Shown in pieces: positions 44,201 to 56,200 of a stretch of 64,000 nucleotides of DNA. The notes under the pieces are model-generated. The model did not search any database and was not told where the DNA came from. It saw only the letters and a program-made list of their open reading frames with translations. Source of the stretch: Closterium sp. NIES-65 (lineage: Eukaryota > Streptophyta > Zygnematophyceae > Desmidiales > Closteriaceae); contig CANXME010002317.1 of assembly GCA_948144175.1 (NCBI GenBank), forward strand, positions 372,001-436,000. The letters are read 5' to 3'. Both the position numbers and the translations under genes were made by a program. Numbering within the stretch: the stretch's first letter is position 1; each line of letters begins with the position of its first letter.

Positions 44201-47200
44201 GCTCAGGGCTTGCTGATCACAAACCTTTACGTGTATCAGATTATTACAACATATCAGATTATTGCAACAGATCGGGCTGTTGGATCAGAATGAACCATTC
44301 TGATCCAACAGCCCGATCTGTTGCAATAATCTGATATGTTGTAATCATCTCATCTGTTGCAATCACCTGATCTGTTGCAATCACCTGATCTGTTGCAATC
44401 ACCTGATCTGTTGCAATCACCTGATCTGTTGCAATCACCTGATCTGTTGCAATCACCTGATGTGTTGCAATCACCTGATATGTTGCAATCACCTGGGATG
44501 GTAATGGAGGTCTCAGCAACGTTGGTAGCGACGACCACGAGGCGGCACCCCTCAGGCACCGCTCCGAACACCTTCAGCTGCTGGGCGGCCGGCAGCATGG
44601 CATACAGCGGCAGCACATACATGCCGCCCGGCCCCGCCTGCTCCCCATTGCCGCCCGGCCCCGCTTGCTCCACTGCCGCTGCTGCCTCCCCTGCCCCAGC
44701 TTCCCCAACTGCCCCTACCTGCTGCATCTCCCCACCCTCGCCTTTCTCCCCACCCTCGCCTTTCTCCCCACCCTCGCCTTTCTCCCCACCCTCGCCTTTC
44801 TCCCCACCCTCCCCCTTCTCTGCACCCAGCAGGCCCCACGTTTCCCACTCCTCCTCCTCATCCTCCTCCTCGTCCTCCTCATAGTCATCTCCCCCCTCCT
44901 CTCCCTCATACTCTCCCCCTTCCACCACTGCCTCCCACTCCGCCTCCTCTTCCTCACCGTCCCTCACACCCCCCAGTGCCTCCTCCCCTTCTCTTTCCGC
45001 CTCCCCCTCGCTCTCCCTCCCATTGCCATCCCGTCCTGCTCTCCCGCTGCTCTCCAGCCGCACAATGGCATCCAGATTTGCATCGGCCTCGCCCTGCTTC
45101 TCCGCACCCCCACCACCCAACTCTCCTGCCTCTTCTCCCTCTTCACCCTTAGCACCACCCTCTCCTCCCTCTGCTTCCACCTCTTCCCTCTTATTCTCGC
45201 CCGTCTTCCCCTCCCCACTCTTTTTCTTGCCACTTCCTCCTCCTTTCACTACATCCCTGCCCCCAGTTCCCCTACCTCTGGCCCACCTGTCCCCACCTGT
45301 GCTGCTCCCCCGCCCCCCCTTTCCTCTATCCCCACCTTCCCCCCTTCTCTGCCCCCCCACCTTCATCGGAAACTTCTTACGAAGCTTCCTGCAAAGGTCT
45401 TCCACCTCCCTCTGCCCGGTCAGAAACACCAAGACGCCCCCAGGGGGCAGCTTCCGATGGATAGCAGAAACTTTTTTCTCGGCTGCCCGAACGTAATCCA
45501 CGAGCTCGGTGCGCCGGGCAAAGTGAACAGTGACGGGGAATTGGCGGGCAGGCACGGAGACGACGGGGGGAGGGCCCGCTGGGAAGAGGCGCGCATTGAG
45601 AGTGAAGTCTGAGATGCGGAGAGTGGCGCTCATAATGATGAGCTTCAGAGGAGGCGGAGCCGAGGAAAGTCGACCGCTGGCCTTGGCCTCGTCGTGCAGT
45701 TTCTGTGGGGTGACAGGGGCAAGGAGAGGGGGAAGAGGCGGGTGTTGGGGGAGAAAAGAGCAAAGGAAGAAGCGGGGGGCAAGGGAGCGAGAAAAAACGA
45801 AGAGGCGCGTATTGAGAGTGAAGTCTGAGATGCGGAGAGTGGCGCTCATAATGATGAGCTTCAAAGGAGGAGGGGCGGAGGAAGGTCGACCAGCCGCCTT
45901 GGCTTCCTCGTGGAGTTTCTGTGGGTGGTGAAGGGAGCAAGTAGGGCGAAATGAGGCGGGAGAAGCATGAAAGAAGGGGAGAGGCGCGCGTTGAGAGTCA
46001 AGTCTGAGATGCGGAGGGTGGCACTCATAATGATGAGCTTTAGAGGAGGAAAGATGGCCAACCGCCTTGGCTTCATCATTTAGCTTCTGCAGAGCGAAAC
46101 ACACAAGGAGCAAGGGACGAAGCAGGTCGAGAGGGAGAAGAAAAAGTGAAGAGGCGCGTGTTGAGAGTAAATTGTGAGATGCGGGGGGTGGCATTTATAG
46201 TGATGAGCTTTAGAGGGGACGGAACGGACGAAGGGCGGTCGCTGGCCCTGACATCCGCGAGCAAGAAGAGAGGGAAGGGAAGAGGTGGTTGTTGGGGGTG
46301 ACGTGTGAGATGAAGAGTGTGGCGCTCACGTGAGCACTCACCCTTGCTTCCTCCATTCGTGCCTGTGAGCTAGCGGAACGACCCCAGCAGCCATGGCAGT
46401 GAGGAATGCTCCTCTCTTGGCAACGGGGCAGAGAGCAGCTCATGCGTTGCTGTGAAGCACACTCGTGTGTCCGCACTCCAGGCACATTGAATGCTGCCAG
46501 CAGCCCTTCTCCTGGGGCTTTAGCCCTCCGGCGAGTGTGCCATGAGCCTCAATCTACTGAGAATAACAGACTGCACGATAGATTCAGCAGGAGAGCACAT
46601 AGAATCGTTTTCACTTTGTGAGGTTGAAGAGAAAGAAAACCTTCAGCGGGAGAAGCCGGATTCCGTAGAGGAGGTTCAGTTTGAGGCGGCCGATGATACA
46701 ATGAGGAAAATCTTGGAAGTTCAAACTCAACTGAGGTTAAAAGAGATGGAGCTTAAGCGCGAGAGAAATTTTGGTCTTCAAGGAGCAAGAAATGACAACG
46801 CTGAGAGGCATGGTCAAGGATTTATGTCGTCCACAGTTTGCTAAAGAACAATTGGAGGCTGCCAATCTCAAGATCAAGAACTTGCAAGATCAAGTGACCA
46901 AGCTGGTAGAGCATCTCGCCATGTTGGAAGTACAACTGACAACAAAGAGAAGACCGACTGATCAAAACTTTGTATTGTTATTACTTTAGCATGGATCGGC
47001 TTTTGTGATCGTTTGCCTGTAAAAGCCCATCCATGCTAAAGTAACTGTAAAATGAGGATCGGTGAACTTGAGGCACAATGAGAGAAGAACAATATATCCT
47101 TAGTAGGAAGATGGTACAAGCCTGAAAGGCTAGAGCAATGTCCTTTCCAAGGATGAGTTCTAGAGAAGTGGGAAGCCACATTTATGTGGCTGAACTCTTG

Positions 47201-50200
47201 AGGCTAGCTGCAGCACCTCAAAGCTGAGGGCAGGGCTAGCCAACCTTGCCAAGCTAGCAATTGAGGCCACATGTTGCACATGTGGGCCAGGCTGGAACAA
47301 CAGCCTACATGGCAGCATGTGGCACACCATAGGAGCCAACAAGGTGAGTATGGGATGGGTGGACAGATGGCAATGCCAACTGTGACCACACTTCACTGTG
47401 GGTGAGTGTGGTGGAGTGTGGGAGTGTCATGTTCGGCATAATGAGAAGAGAAGGTGCTGTCGATGAGAGTTGAACCCGCGACCACTAAGACCAAAGGTAC
47501 CCACTGGGACATTCTTGCTTCCACAACACCCCCCCTCAAGGATGTCCCCGGGGTAGGGTGCCTCAAGAGGAAACATGGGTGAGACCGAGAAGACCACGGA
47601 TGCGAAGAAAAGGGTCACGGGGCAAAGGCTTGGTCCCAATGTCAGCGAGGTTGTCTTGAGTAGGAACATAGTGAAGGGTGATGGAGTGGTCGGCAACATG
47701 ATCGCGAATGAAATGGTGCTTGATGTCGATGTGCTTGGCCTTGGGATGAAAGACGCCATCGTCCTTGGCGAGAATGATGGCACTGTTGTTGTCACACGAG
47801 ATACGGGTGGGGCCGGTAGGGGGAAGTCCAACTGCAGTAAGGAGCGAACGAAGCCATAATGCCTCGTGCACCGCGGCGCCCAGAGAGTAATATTCAGCTT
47901 CACATGAAGAGGTAGCAACGACGGCTTGGCGTTTGGACTGCCAAGAGATGAGTGACGGACCGAGGAAGAATAAGTAGCACGTAACGGAGCGACGCAGCTC
48001 CCCCTCCGGTCCCCAAGAGGCGTCACACCAGCCATGAAGTTCGAGGGTGTCGGGAATGCCACCAAGGAGAAGCCCAAGGGAGGTAGTCCCTTTCAAGTAG
48101 CGAGCAATGCGTTTGGCAGCCGAGACGTGAGGAGTAGACCAATCGTGAAGGTGACGAGCAAGAACTCCAGCGCTATATGCGAGGTCGGGACGGGTCCCCA
48201 CCATGGCATACATGATGGAGCCGACAAACGAGGTGTAAGGGAAGGAGGAGGAGTGCGGGGAGGAAGTCACGGGTGGCTGAAACTTTGTGTCCATGGGAGT
48301 GGCAGCGGGGTTCAGTGGAGAGAAGGAGTAGGTGTCTAGAATGGAGGTGATGAATTTGGATTGATGAAGGTGGAGAGTGCGGGAAGTTCGATCACGAGTG
48401 ATGTGAAAGCCAAGGTAGTAGGAGAGAGGTCCGAGGTCACGAAGTTTGAAGCGAGATGAAAGGGCATGCTTGAATGAGGCAAGAAGAGAGGAGGAGGAGG
48501 AGAGAATGATGAGGTCGTCAACATAGACGAGAAGCATGAAGAAGGATGCAGCTGTAGGCCGATAAGGTGAGTGAGGAGGAGCAATGAAGAGGCCGGGGTC
48601 CGCACGAGCAGCAAAGAGGTGAAAGGCAGCAAGCTCCTCACGAAGCTTGCGGTACCAGCATCGCGGAGCTTGCTTCAACCCGTACAGCGGTTTGTGCAAG
48701 AGACAAACTTGCTCAACACCATGGACCGCCGGAAGGTCATAACCGGGAGGCTGCATCATGTAGAGAATCTCATCAAGGGTGCCGTTGAGGAAGGCGTTGG
48801 AGATGTCCAGCTGATGGACGTCCAGGTTGAAAGCGGCAGCTATGGTGAGAAACAAGCGGAGGGTGGCGAAGCGGACGGTAGGAGCAAAGGTGTCATGAAA
48901 ATCAACACCATCACGTTGCTTGAAGCCTTTGACAACAAGGCGGGCTTTGCGGCGTTCAATAGAACCATCAGCGTTCTCCTTGACCTTGAAAATCCATTTG
49001 CATGGAATCGGCTTGCACTTGGGTGGTCGAGGAACAATGCTGTAGGTGTCATTAGCGTGCAGGGCAGCGAGTTCCGCATCAGCAGCCTTGATCCATTCGG
49101 CAGCATCAGGGCCGGTACGAGCCTCATGAATGGTTTGAGGTTCGTAATGATGGTGAAGGGCAGCATTGGCAGAGGTGTTGGAAAGAGGAGGAAGAGTGAA
49201 GTCAATGGGTTCGGAAGGGGATGGTAAGACCTTGAGGAAGGAGAAAAGGGAAGGATCGGGAAGAGCTGAAGGGGATGGCGGGGAGGAGCGAGTCGTGCAA
49301 TGGGGAGGGGGAGGCGAAGAGGGAGGAGAGAAGGATGGAAGGTGAAAGTCTTGCGGCGTCGAGGGCAGAGGAAGGTTGGAAAACAATGGAGGAGGAGAAG
49401 ATGTGGCTGGTGCGGGCAGGTTTGGGGATTGTGGGTGGGGGTTGGTGGAGGAAGGTATGGTGGGGGAAGGAGAGGGAGGGGAGATTGGGTCCAAGGAAGA
49501 AGGGTGTGTAGGAGGAGGTAGTGAGGAGGATGTGGGTGGAGATGACGATGGAGGGTCGCGAGAGTCGTCGGAAGGCGGTGTAGAGGGCTCCATGAAGATG
49601 ACATCACGAGAAAGGATGACACGGTGCTGAGACGGGATATAGATGCGGTAAGCTTTGGTGCCGTCGAGATGACCATATCCAACCATGATGCCGGCCGTGC
49701 TTCGGTCGTCGAGCTTAGAACGCCGTTGGGAAGGAATGAGGACCGAGACGGGTGAACCGAAGATGCGGAGGTGTGATACATCCGGACGTGCACCGGTCCA
49801 TAGTTCCATGGGAGTCTTAGAAGTTGAACCACCCCGACTAATGGCATGATTACGAAGATAGGCAGCAGTAAGAGCGGCTTCACCCCACCAGCCTTTGTCC
49901 ATGTGTGCATCATGGAGCATGGAACGGACCATCTCAAGTAAAGTCCGGTTGGCCCGCTCAGCTACTCCATTTTGCTCAGGTGTGTATGGCGTGGAGAGGT
50001 GGCGGGCGATGCCACGAGCTGTAAGGAATGAAGTGAAGGCTTTGGAAGTGAACTCCAAGGCACCGTCAGAGCGAAAGGTTTTGATGGTGTGTGGGGAATG
50101 CATGTTGTGCACCCGAGTGACGTAAGCCTTGAAGCATGAAAGTGCCTCCGACCGGTGGCGTAGGAGATACACTGTAATGTGGCGGGAGTAGTCGTCGATG

Positions 50201-53200
50201 AAGGTGAGAAGGTAGCGAGCGCCGCCAATGGTAGTTCCATATGAAAGCGGTCCAGCAATATCTGAGTGAGTGAGTTGGAGTGGGGCTGTGGAATTGAGGT
50301 TGTATGCACCCTCCATGTTACGGCTTGTACCAGATTGTGACCGCTCCCAATCGGCATCGAGTAGGCGTGACTGTAGGTATTCAACCGTCATAGACTTTAT
50401 GTCTTTCACGGTGCAAATGGTTTCAGTAAGGGTCTTGAACGAGTCCGGAAGGTTGAGGATGATGGAGATTACCACCACCCATGATGGTAGCTCAAAGCCG
50501 GCAGATTTGAGTTGGTGTGTAAGGTTTCCAACTCGATCAAAGTAAGAGCGAAGACTTGTTGTTGGGTCCATCCGTGTAGTGATGAGATCCCGGAGGAGAG
50601 CCACTTGTGCATGGTTGCCCATGCAGTCGAACCGCGCCATGATGCATCCCCACATATCCTTTGTCGTGTTGGCTTGAGCAAGAGTGAGCGATAGTTGAGG
50701 ATGGACGGCTGACATGAGAAGATAGTATGCATGCTCCTCTTTTTCTTCATCCGGCAGCGAAGCAATCGAATGGGCTGTCTTAGGGGCTGCACCGCTGTTG
50801 CCTTCGGTAGTCTCTCCACCGCTGGTTGTGGAAGAGGAGATTGAAGGACGCGAAGCAACCTTGGGATCTCCAAGGAGGGAGATCAGCCCGAGGACAATGA
50901 AGATGTAGCAGATCTTTTTCTTCCATGGAATGAAGTTGGAACCATCTGGTTCCAAGATGGGAAGGGTGTGCCGACCGAGAGGCGTTTCAACTTGAGCCAT
51001 GAAGTGTGCAACGTTCACTAAGCTAGAAGCCTTGCTCTGATAGCATGTAGAATGAGGATCGGTGAACTTGAGGCACAATGAGAGAAGAACAATATATCCT
51101 TAGTAGGAAGATGGTACAAGCCTGAAAGGCTAGAGCAATGTCCTTTCCAAGGATGAGTTCTAGAGAAGTGGGAAGCCACATTTATGTGGCTGAACTCTTG
51201 AGGCTAGCTGCAGCACCTCAAAGCTGAGGGCAGGGCTAGCCAACCTTGCCAAGCTAGCAATTGAGGCCACATGTTGCACATGTGGGCCAGGCTGGAACAA
51301 CAGCCTACATGGCAGCATGTGGCACACCATAGGAGCCAACAAGGTGAGTATGGGATGGGTGGACAGATGGCAATGCCAACTGTGACCACACTTCACTGTG
51401 GGTGAGTGTGGTGGAGTGTGGGAGTGTCATGTTCGGCATAATGAGAAGAGAAGGTGCTGTCGATGAGAGTTGAACCCGCGACCACTAAGACCAAAGGTAC
51501 CCACTGGGACATTCAAGCTGGTAGAGCATCTCGCCATGTTGGAAGTACAACTGACAACAAAGAGAAGACCGACTGATCAAAACTTTGTATTGTTATTACT
51601 TTAGCATGGATCGGCTTTTGTGATCGTTTGCCTGTAAAAGCCCATCCATGCTAAAGTAACAACAATCCAAAGCTTTAATAAGTCGATCTTCTCTTTGTTG
51701 TCAATTGTACTTCCAACATGGCGAGATGCTCTACCAGCTTGGTCACTTGATCTTGCAAGTTCTTGATCTCAAGATTGGCAGCCTTCAATTGTTCTTTAGC
51801 AAACTGTGGATGAGATAAATCCTTGACCATGCCTCTCAGCGTGGTCATTTCTTGCTCCTTGAAGACCAAAATTGCTCATTTCGCGCTAGAGCTCCATGTC
51901 CTTTGACCTCAAGAGTTTGAACTTTCGAGATTCTCCTCATTGTATCCTCGCCCGCCTCAAACTGAACTTCCTCCACGAAATCCAGCTTCTCCCGCTGAAG
52001 GTTTTTTTTCTCTTCAACCTCACAAAGAGAAAACGATTCTATGTGCTCTCCTGCTGAATCCAACGTGCAGTATGTTTCTCATCTCTTCATGCACTCATCC
52101 ATACCCAATACTCGTGTGTGTCCGTGCTCAAGGCACTGTGGATGAATCATGAATGGAGAGGGCCATACAGGGCATACAGGGCCATACAGGGCCATATAGG
52201 GATGAGCAAGGGGCGAACACGAACATGTTCGTGTTCGCCCCTACACGAACACAGCGTTTACCGAACCGAACACTGTTTGGTTCAGCGAACACTTTTAGCA
52301 AAAACAGGTGTTGCCGTTCGCCTGTGAAGGCGTGTTCAGAGGAACCTCGAACACGTTCGTGTTCGTCGCGGGGCAAATTGCAGCAGCGGCCCAAACACGA
52401 ACGTGTCCGGGCGAACCTCGAACACTGTTTGGCGAACACTTTACGCAACGAGGCGAACCGAACAGGTGTTCGTTTTTTTTCTCAACCCTAGGGGCATACA
52501 GGGCCATACAGTGCCGTACAGGGCCATACACGGCATACAGGGACTGGGCGCGGCTGCTGTGCTTTGCTCAATTGCTGCATACAGAATAGACAATCAGTGC
52601 CCCGTCCCTTTATGCCCTGCGCCCACACCCAAATTTGTAGTCGATGTTTTAGTGGACTCAAAATCACCCCCAACCTCCCCGGCCCACCACATGCTTGGCG
52701 GAACGGCACGATGCAAGAAAACAGCCTTGCCCTGGGCCGGCGACTGTGAGCAATGACCATCCTCCCCACCCTCCCTTGCCCTCTCCCTTCACCCCTCCCT
52801 TTTTTCCCCTCTACCCCCGTCTCCCCCCCACCCCTCGTTACCACCAACGTGCCTGGCGGAGGGGCACGATGCGGGAGAGCAGAGCAGCACCCACCCTACC
52901 CCCCTCCCCTTTGCCCCCAACGTGCCTGGCGGAGGGGCACGATGCGCGAGAGCAGCCCGACGAGGATGTCGGTGTTGACGCTCCGCTCATGCGCCTCGTC
53001 CAGCACCACCGCGCTGTACTGCCGCAACAGCAGGTCCGCTTGCACCTCGCGCAGCAGGATGCCATCTGTCATGATCTTAATGGCCGTGCCGCCCGCCACA
53101 TGGCGGTCGTACCGCACCTGCAGGAGGCCCAGAACGCACCCCCAAAGCGCACCACCATAGGATACCGGTTGTTCGTTAAGAATGGATTGAATTACAACAA

Positions 53201-56200
53201 GGGAAAGGGAAATGTGAGGAGCAATGCATATAAAAAAAAAACTTGAGGAGCAAGAAAGAGTGACTAGCAAGGTAAGGGGAGAACGTGACCAACAATTAAT
53301 TTGGAGAAAAAATGGTTTCAGGTCAATCAAAGTATAGACGCACCTGGTAGCCCACCTCCCTGCCCACGGTGACTCCCATCTCATCCGCTATGCGCTTGGC
53401 CGTTGCTAGCACTGCCACCCTCCTCGGCTGAGTCACGGCGATCATGCCGGGTGTGCCTCCCGGGAGGGACGAGCCGTACCCCGCCTCGTACAGAAACTGG
53501 GGCAGGGAGGGAAGGGGGAGGGGAGGGGAAGAGAGGAAGGAGGGGGACAGGCATATCAAAACTCACGCCTGGCCGTGGCTAGCACTGCCACTCTCCTTGC
53601 TTGAGTGACGGCAATCATGCCGGTTGTGCCGCCCGGGAGGGACGAGCCGTACCCTGCTTCATAGAGAAACTGGGGCAGTGGAGAAAAGGGGGGCAGGGGG
53701 GGAGGGGGGAAAAAGTGAAGGTGAGGGAGAGCGGAGGCAGAGGAGAGAAGGAGAGGAAGGGAGTGATTTGCACGAAAATTTCCTACCTGCCGTTCCCACC
53801 GGCTCTCTTCGGGAAGAACGGGCCGTACCTTGTCTCAAAGAGAAACTGGGAGGGGGGAGGAGGTAGGGGTCTAAGAGAAAGGACCTTCTCTCACGCCCCG
53901 CTTGCCCCCATAACCCCTGCACCCCCCTCTCCACCTCCCCTCAACCACCCACACGCCCCTCCGCCACACACCTGCGGCACTTGGGTCGTTCTGCCCGACC
54001 CCATCCCACTGCACACGGAGATGGCAGGGCAGGCCCGCATGTACCCTCCCCTTCCTCCCCCCACCCACGCATTTCCCCTTCCCCACCCCACACACCCGCA
54101 CTCACCTGTGGCACTTGCGTGGTCTTCCCCGACCCTGTCTCGCCGCACACAAGCACGGCGTTGCTGCCCCCCACCGCCTCCATCACCTCGCCTTCCATTG
54201 CCACCACTGGCAGCCCCGCCCGCTGTGCCTCTATCTCCTCCCGCCGCTCCACCCGCACCCACAGCTTCCCTCCCCTCTGCCCCGCCTGCTGCCCTCCCTG
54301 CTCCCCTTGACCACCACCCTCCCCTCCCTGCTCTGGCTTGCCTTCCAATTCTTTTCCCTGCTTTCTCTGCTCCGCCTCCTCTGCTGCTCCTTTGCTCTCT
54401 GCTGCCTGCTGCTGCTCTCCTTCCTCTGCGCTGATGACGTCATCCCTGACCTCCTCCATTCGGTGCCCCTCCTGTTCGCCCAGCAACCCCTGATTCTCCT
54501 CTACTTTCCTGTCCCCCACCTCTTCACCTTGTTGCTTCCCCTCCTCTCCCTCCTCCCCATCATCGCTATCACTAACCTCTCCCTCCTCTCTGCTTCCCTC
54601 CTCTCTGCTTCCCTCCTCCCCACTGCTCTCCCTACTCGTGTCCCCCTTCACTTCCGTCGCCATCGCTTTATCCGCACCGTCCCCACCTCCCATGCCCTCT
54701 GCAGCCATCTCTTTCATCTCCACCTCCATCCCCACACACTTTCCTCTCTTCACTGCTCCTTCCCTCCCCTCCTTTCCTCCCTTTACTGCCCCTTTTTTCC
54801 TCTCGCCCACCCCACTCTCTTCCCCCTCGTTTCCCCCACACCTCGCCCTCCCCCTCTCATCCTTCCACGCCAACAAGCCTTCAACCCTCTCATCCGCACT
54901 ATCCTCATCATCCCCTTCCTCACTTTCCTCCTCACTCTCCCTCCCTCGCCCCCCCGCCCGTCTCTCCCGCAGCAGCAGAGCCTGCAGGGCAGCAGGGGGG
55001 GTCAGCCCTGCCTCTACAAACGCCTTGGCGCGCTCAACCTTCTGCTTGCTGCTGCCACCCTGCTGGGAAATAGTGGCGTGTAAGGGAGGCAGAAAAGGGG
55101 GGGAGAAGAGGAAGGGGGTTAAAGGAGGGGTCAGCCCTGCCTCTACAAACGCCTTGGCGCGCTGCACCATCTGCTTGGCGCGCTGCACCATCTGCTTGGC
55201 GCGCTGCACCATCTGCTTGGCGCGCTGCACCATCTGCTTGGCGCGCTGCACCATCTGCTTGGCGCGCTGCACCATCTGCTTGGCGCGCTGCACCATCTGC
55301 TTGGCGCGCTGCACCATCTGCTTGCTGCTGCCACTCTGCTTGCTGCTGCCACTCTGCTTGTGGGGAGGGAGAAGGAGGGTTGGGTAGGAAAGAATGGAAG
55401 AAGGGTTTCCACGATTTCTCAAATCCACCCATCCCGGGGGGTCAGCCCTGCTTGCGCTGCCACTTGGGGATGAGGTTAGGGCAGGGTCAGGTAGGGTGGG
55501 GAAAGGGTGGACGGAGCAGGGTGGGGGGAGGCGGGTAGGGGAAGGAGGGTAAGGAAAGGCGGGTAGGGGAAGGAGGGTAAGGAAAGGCGGGTAGGGGAAG
55601 GAGGGTAAGGGAAGGAGGGTAAGGGAAGGAGGGTAAGGGAAGGAGGGTAAGGGAAGGCGGGTAAAGAGGACAGGTATGAGAGGGCGGATATGCAGTAAAA
55701 AAGATGGAGAGGAGGGGGCCAGGGAAGAGTAGAGGGGGTGAGGGCACAGGAAAAGGGGGGAGGCGGGGGCGCACATGCACACACGCACGCACACACTAAG
55801 TACCTTCGTGCAACCTGCTACTCTCACACTTCCGCCCATCAACTGCCTCACCTCACTCCCCCACTTCTCCGCTTCCCATTGCCCTCCCCTTGCCCTCCCC
55901 TTGCCCTCCCCTTGCCCTCCCCTTGCCCTCCCCTTGCCCTCCCCTTGCCCTCCCCTTGCCCTCCCCTTGCCCTCCCCTTGCCCTCCCCTTGCCCTCCCCT
56001 TGCCTGCCGCTTGCCCTCCCCTTGCCCTCCCCTTGCCCTCCCCTTGCCCTCCCCTTGCCCTCCCCTTGCCCTCCCCTTGCCCTCCCCTTGCCCTCCCCCT
56101 GCCCTCCCCTGCCCTCCACTTGCCATTCCCTGTCCCCCTCTCATCTCTCCTGCCCCCCCACCCTCCCCGCACCTGTCCCAATGTGCTGCTGGGTGCCATG

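Larger units (their letters stand above)
47053..51511 (-). mobile_element. Copia E, recent LTR retrotransposon lacking protease
   Basis: The 459-bp LTRs at 47,053-47,511 and 51,053-51,511 appear identical (TG...CA, offset exactly 4,000). On the minus strand the interior begins TTCTACATGCTATCAGAGC, a primer-site variant, and ends in a polypurine tract (TTGAGGGGGGG) followed by TGTTGTGGAAGCAAGAA. The single frame is open. No 5-bp target duplication is visible; a 146-bp direct repeat flanks the element instead. It belongs to a different Copia family from B, C, D and F (longer LTR, no Gly-rich gag). Confidence 0.92.
46466..52135. other. Large inverted-repeat insertion in helicase intron 8
   Basis: The arms at about 46,545-47,045 (plus sense) and 51,661-52,065 (reverse complement) are roughly 90 percent alike. 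They encode coiled-coil-like fragments ([34 protein letters not shown]) with the same frameshift in both arms. Copia E lies between them. Short direct repeats of about 25 bp (ACTCGTGTGTCCGCACTCCA and ACTCGTGTGTGTCCGTGCTC, each ending AGGCAC) lie near 46,468 and 52,110. They may be a target duplication or a local echo. Confidence 0.65.
55060..56172 (-). other. Helicase intron 5: stop-free and a multiple of three
   Basis: The intron between exon 5 and exon 6 is 1,113 bp (371 codons) and open in the flanking reading frame. It contains the exon-6 start echo, a 21-bp repeat, G-rich repeats (55,500-55,680) and the 11-bp repeat. If retained it would add low-complexity protein without a frameshift. 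Whether it is ever retained is unknown. Confidence 0.7.

Noticed and set aside
47160..47396. Small frames in the 459-bp LTR, repeated at 51,160-51,396
   Set aside because: They lie wholly within Copia E LTRs, and their duplication is that of the LTR.
53601..55387. Plus-strand frames across helicase exon 6
   Set aside because: They are antisense to conserved Walker A coding sequence and show no family signature.
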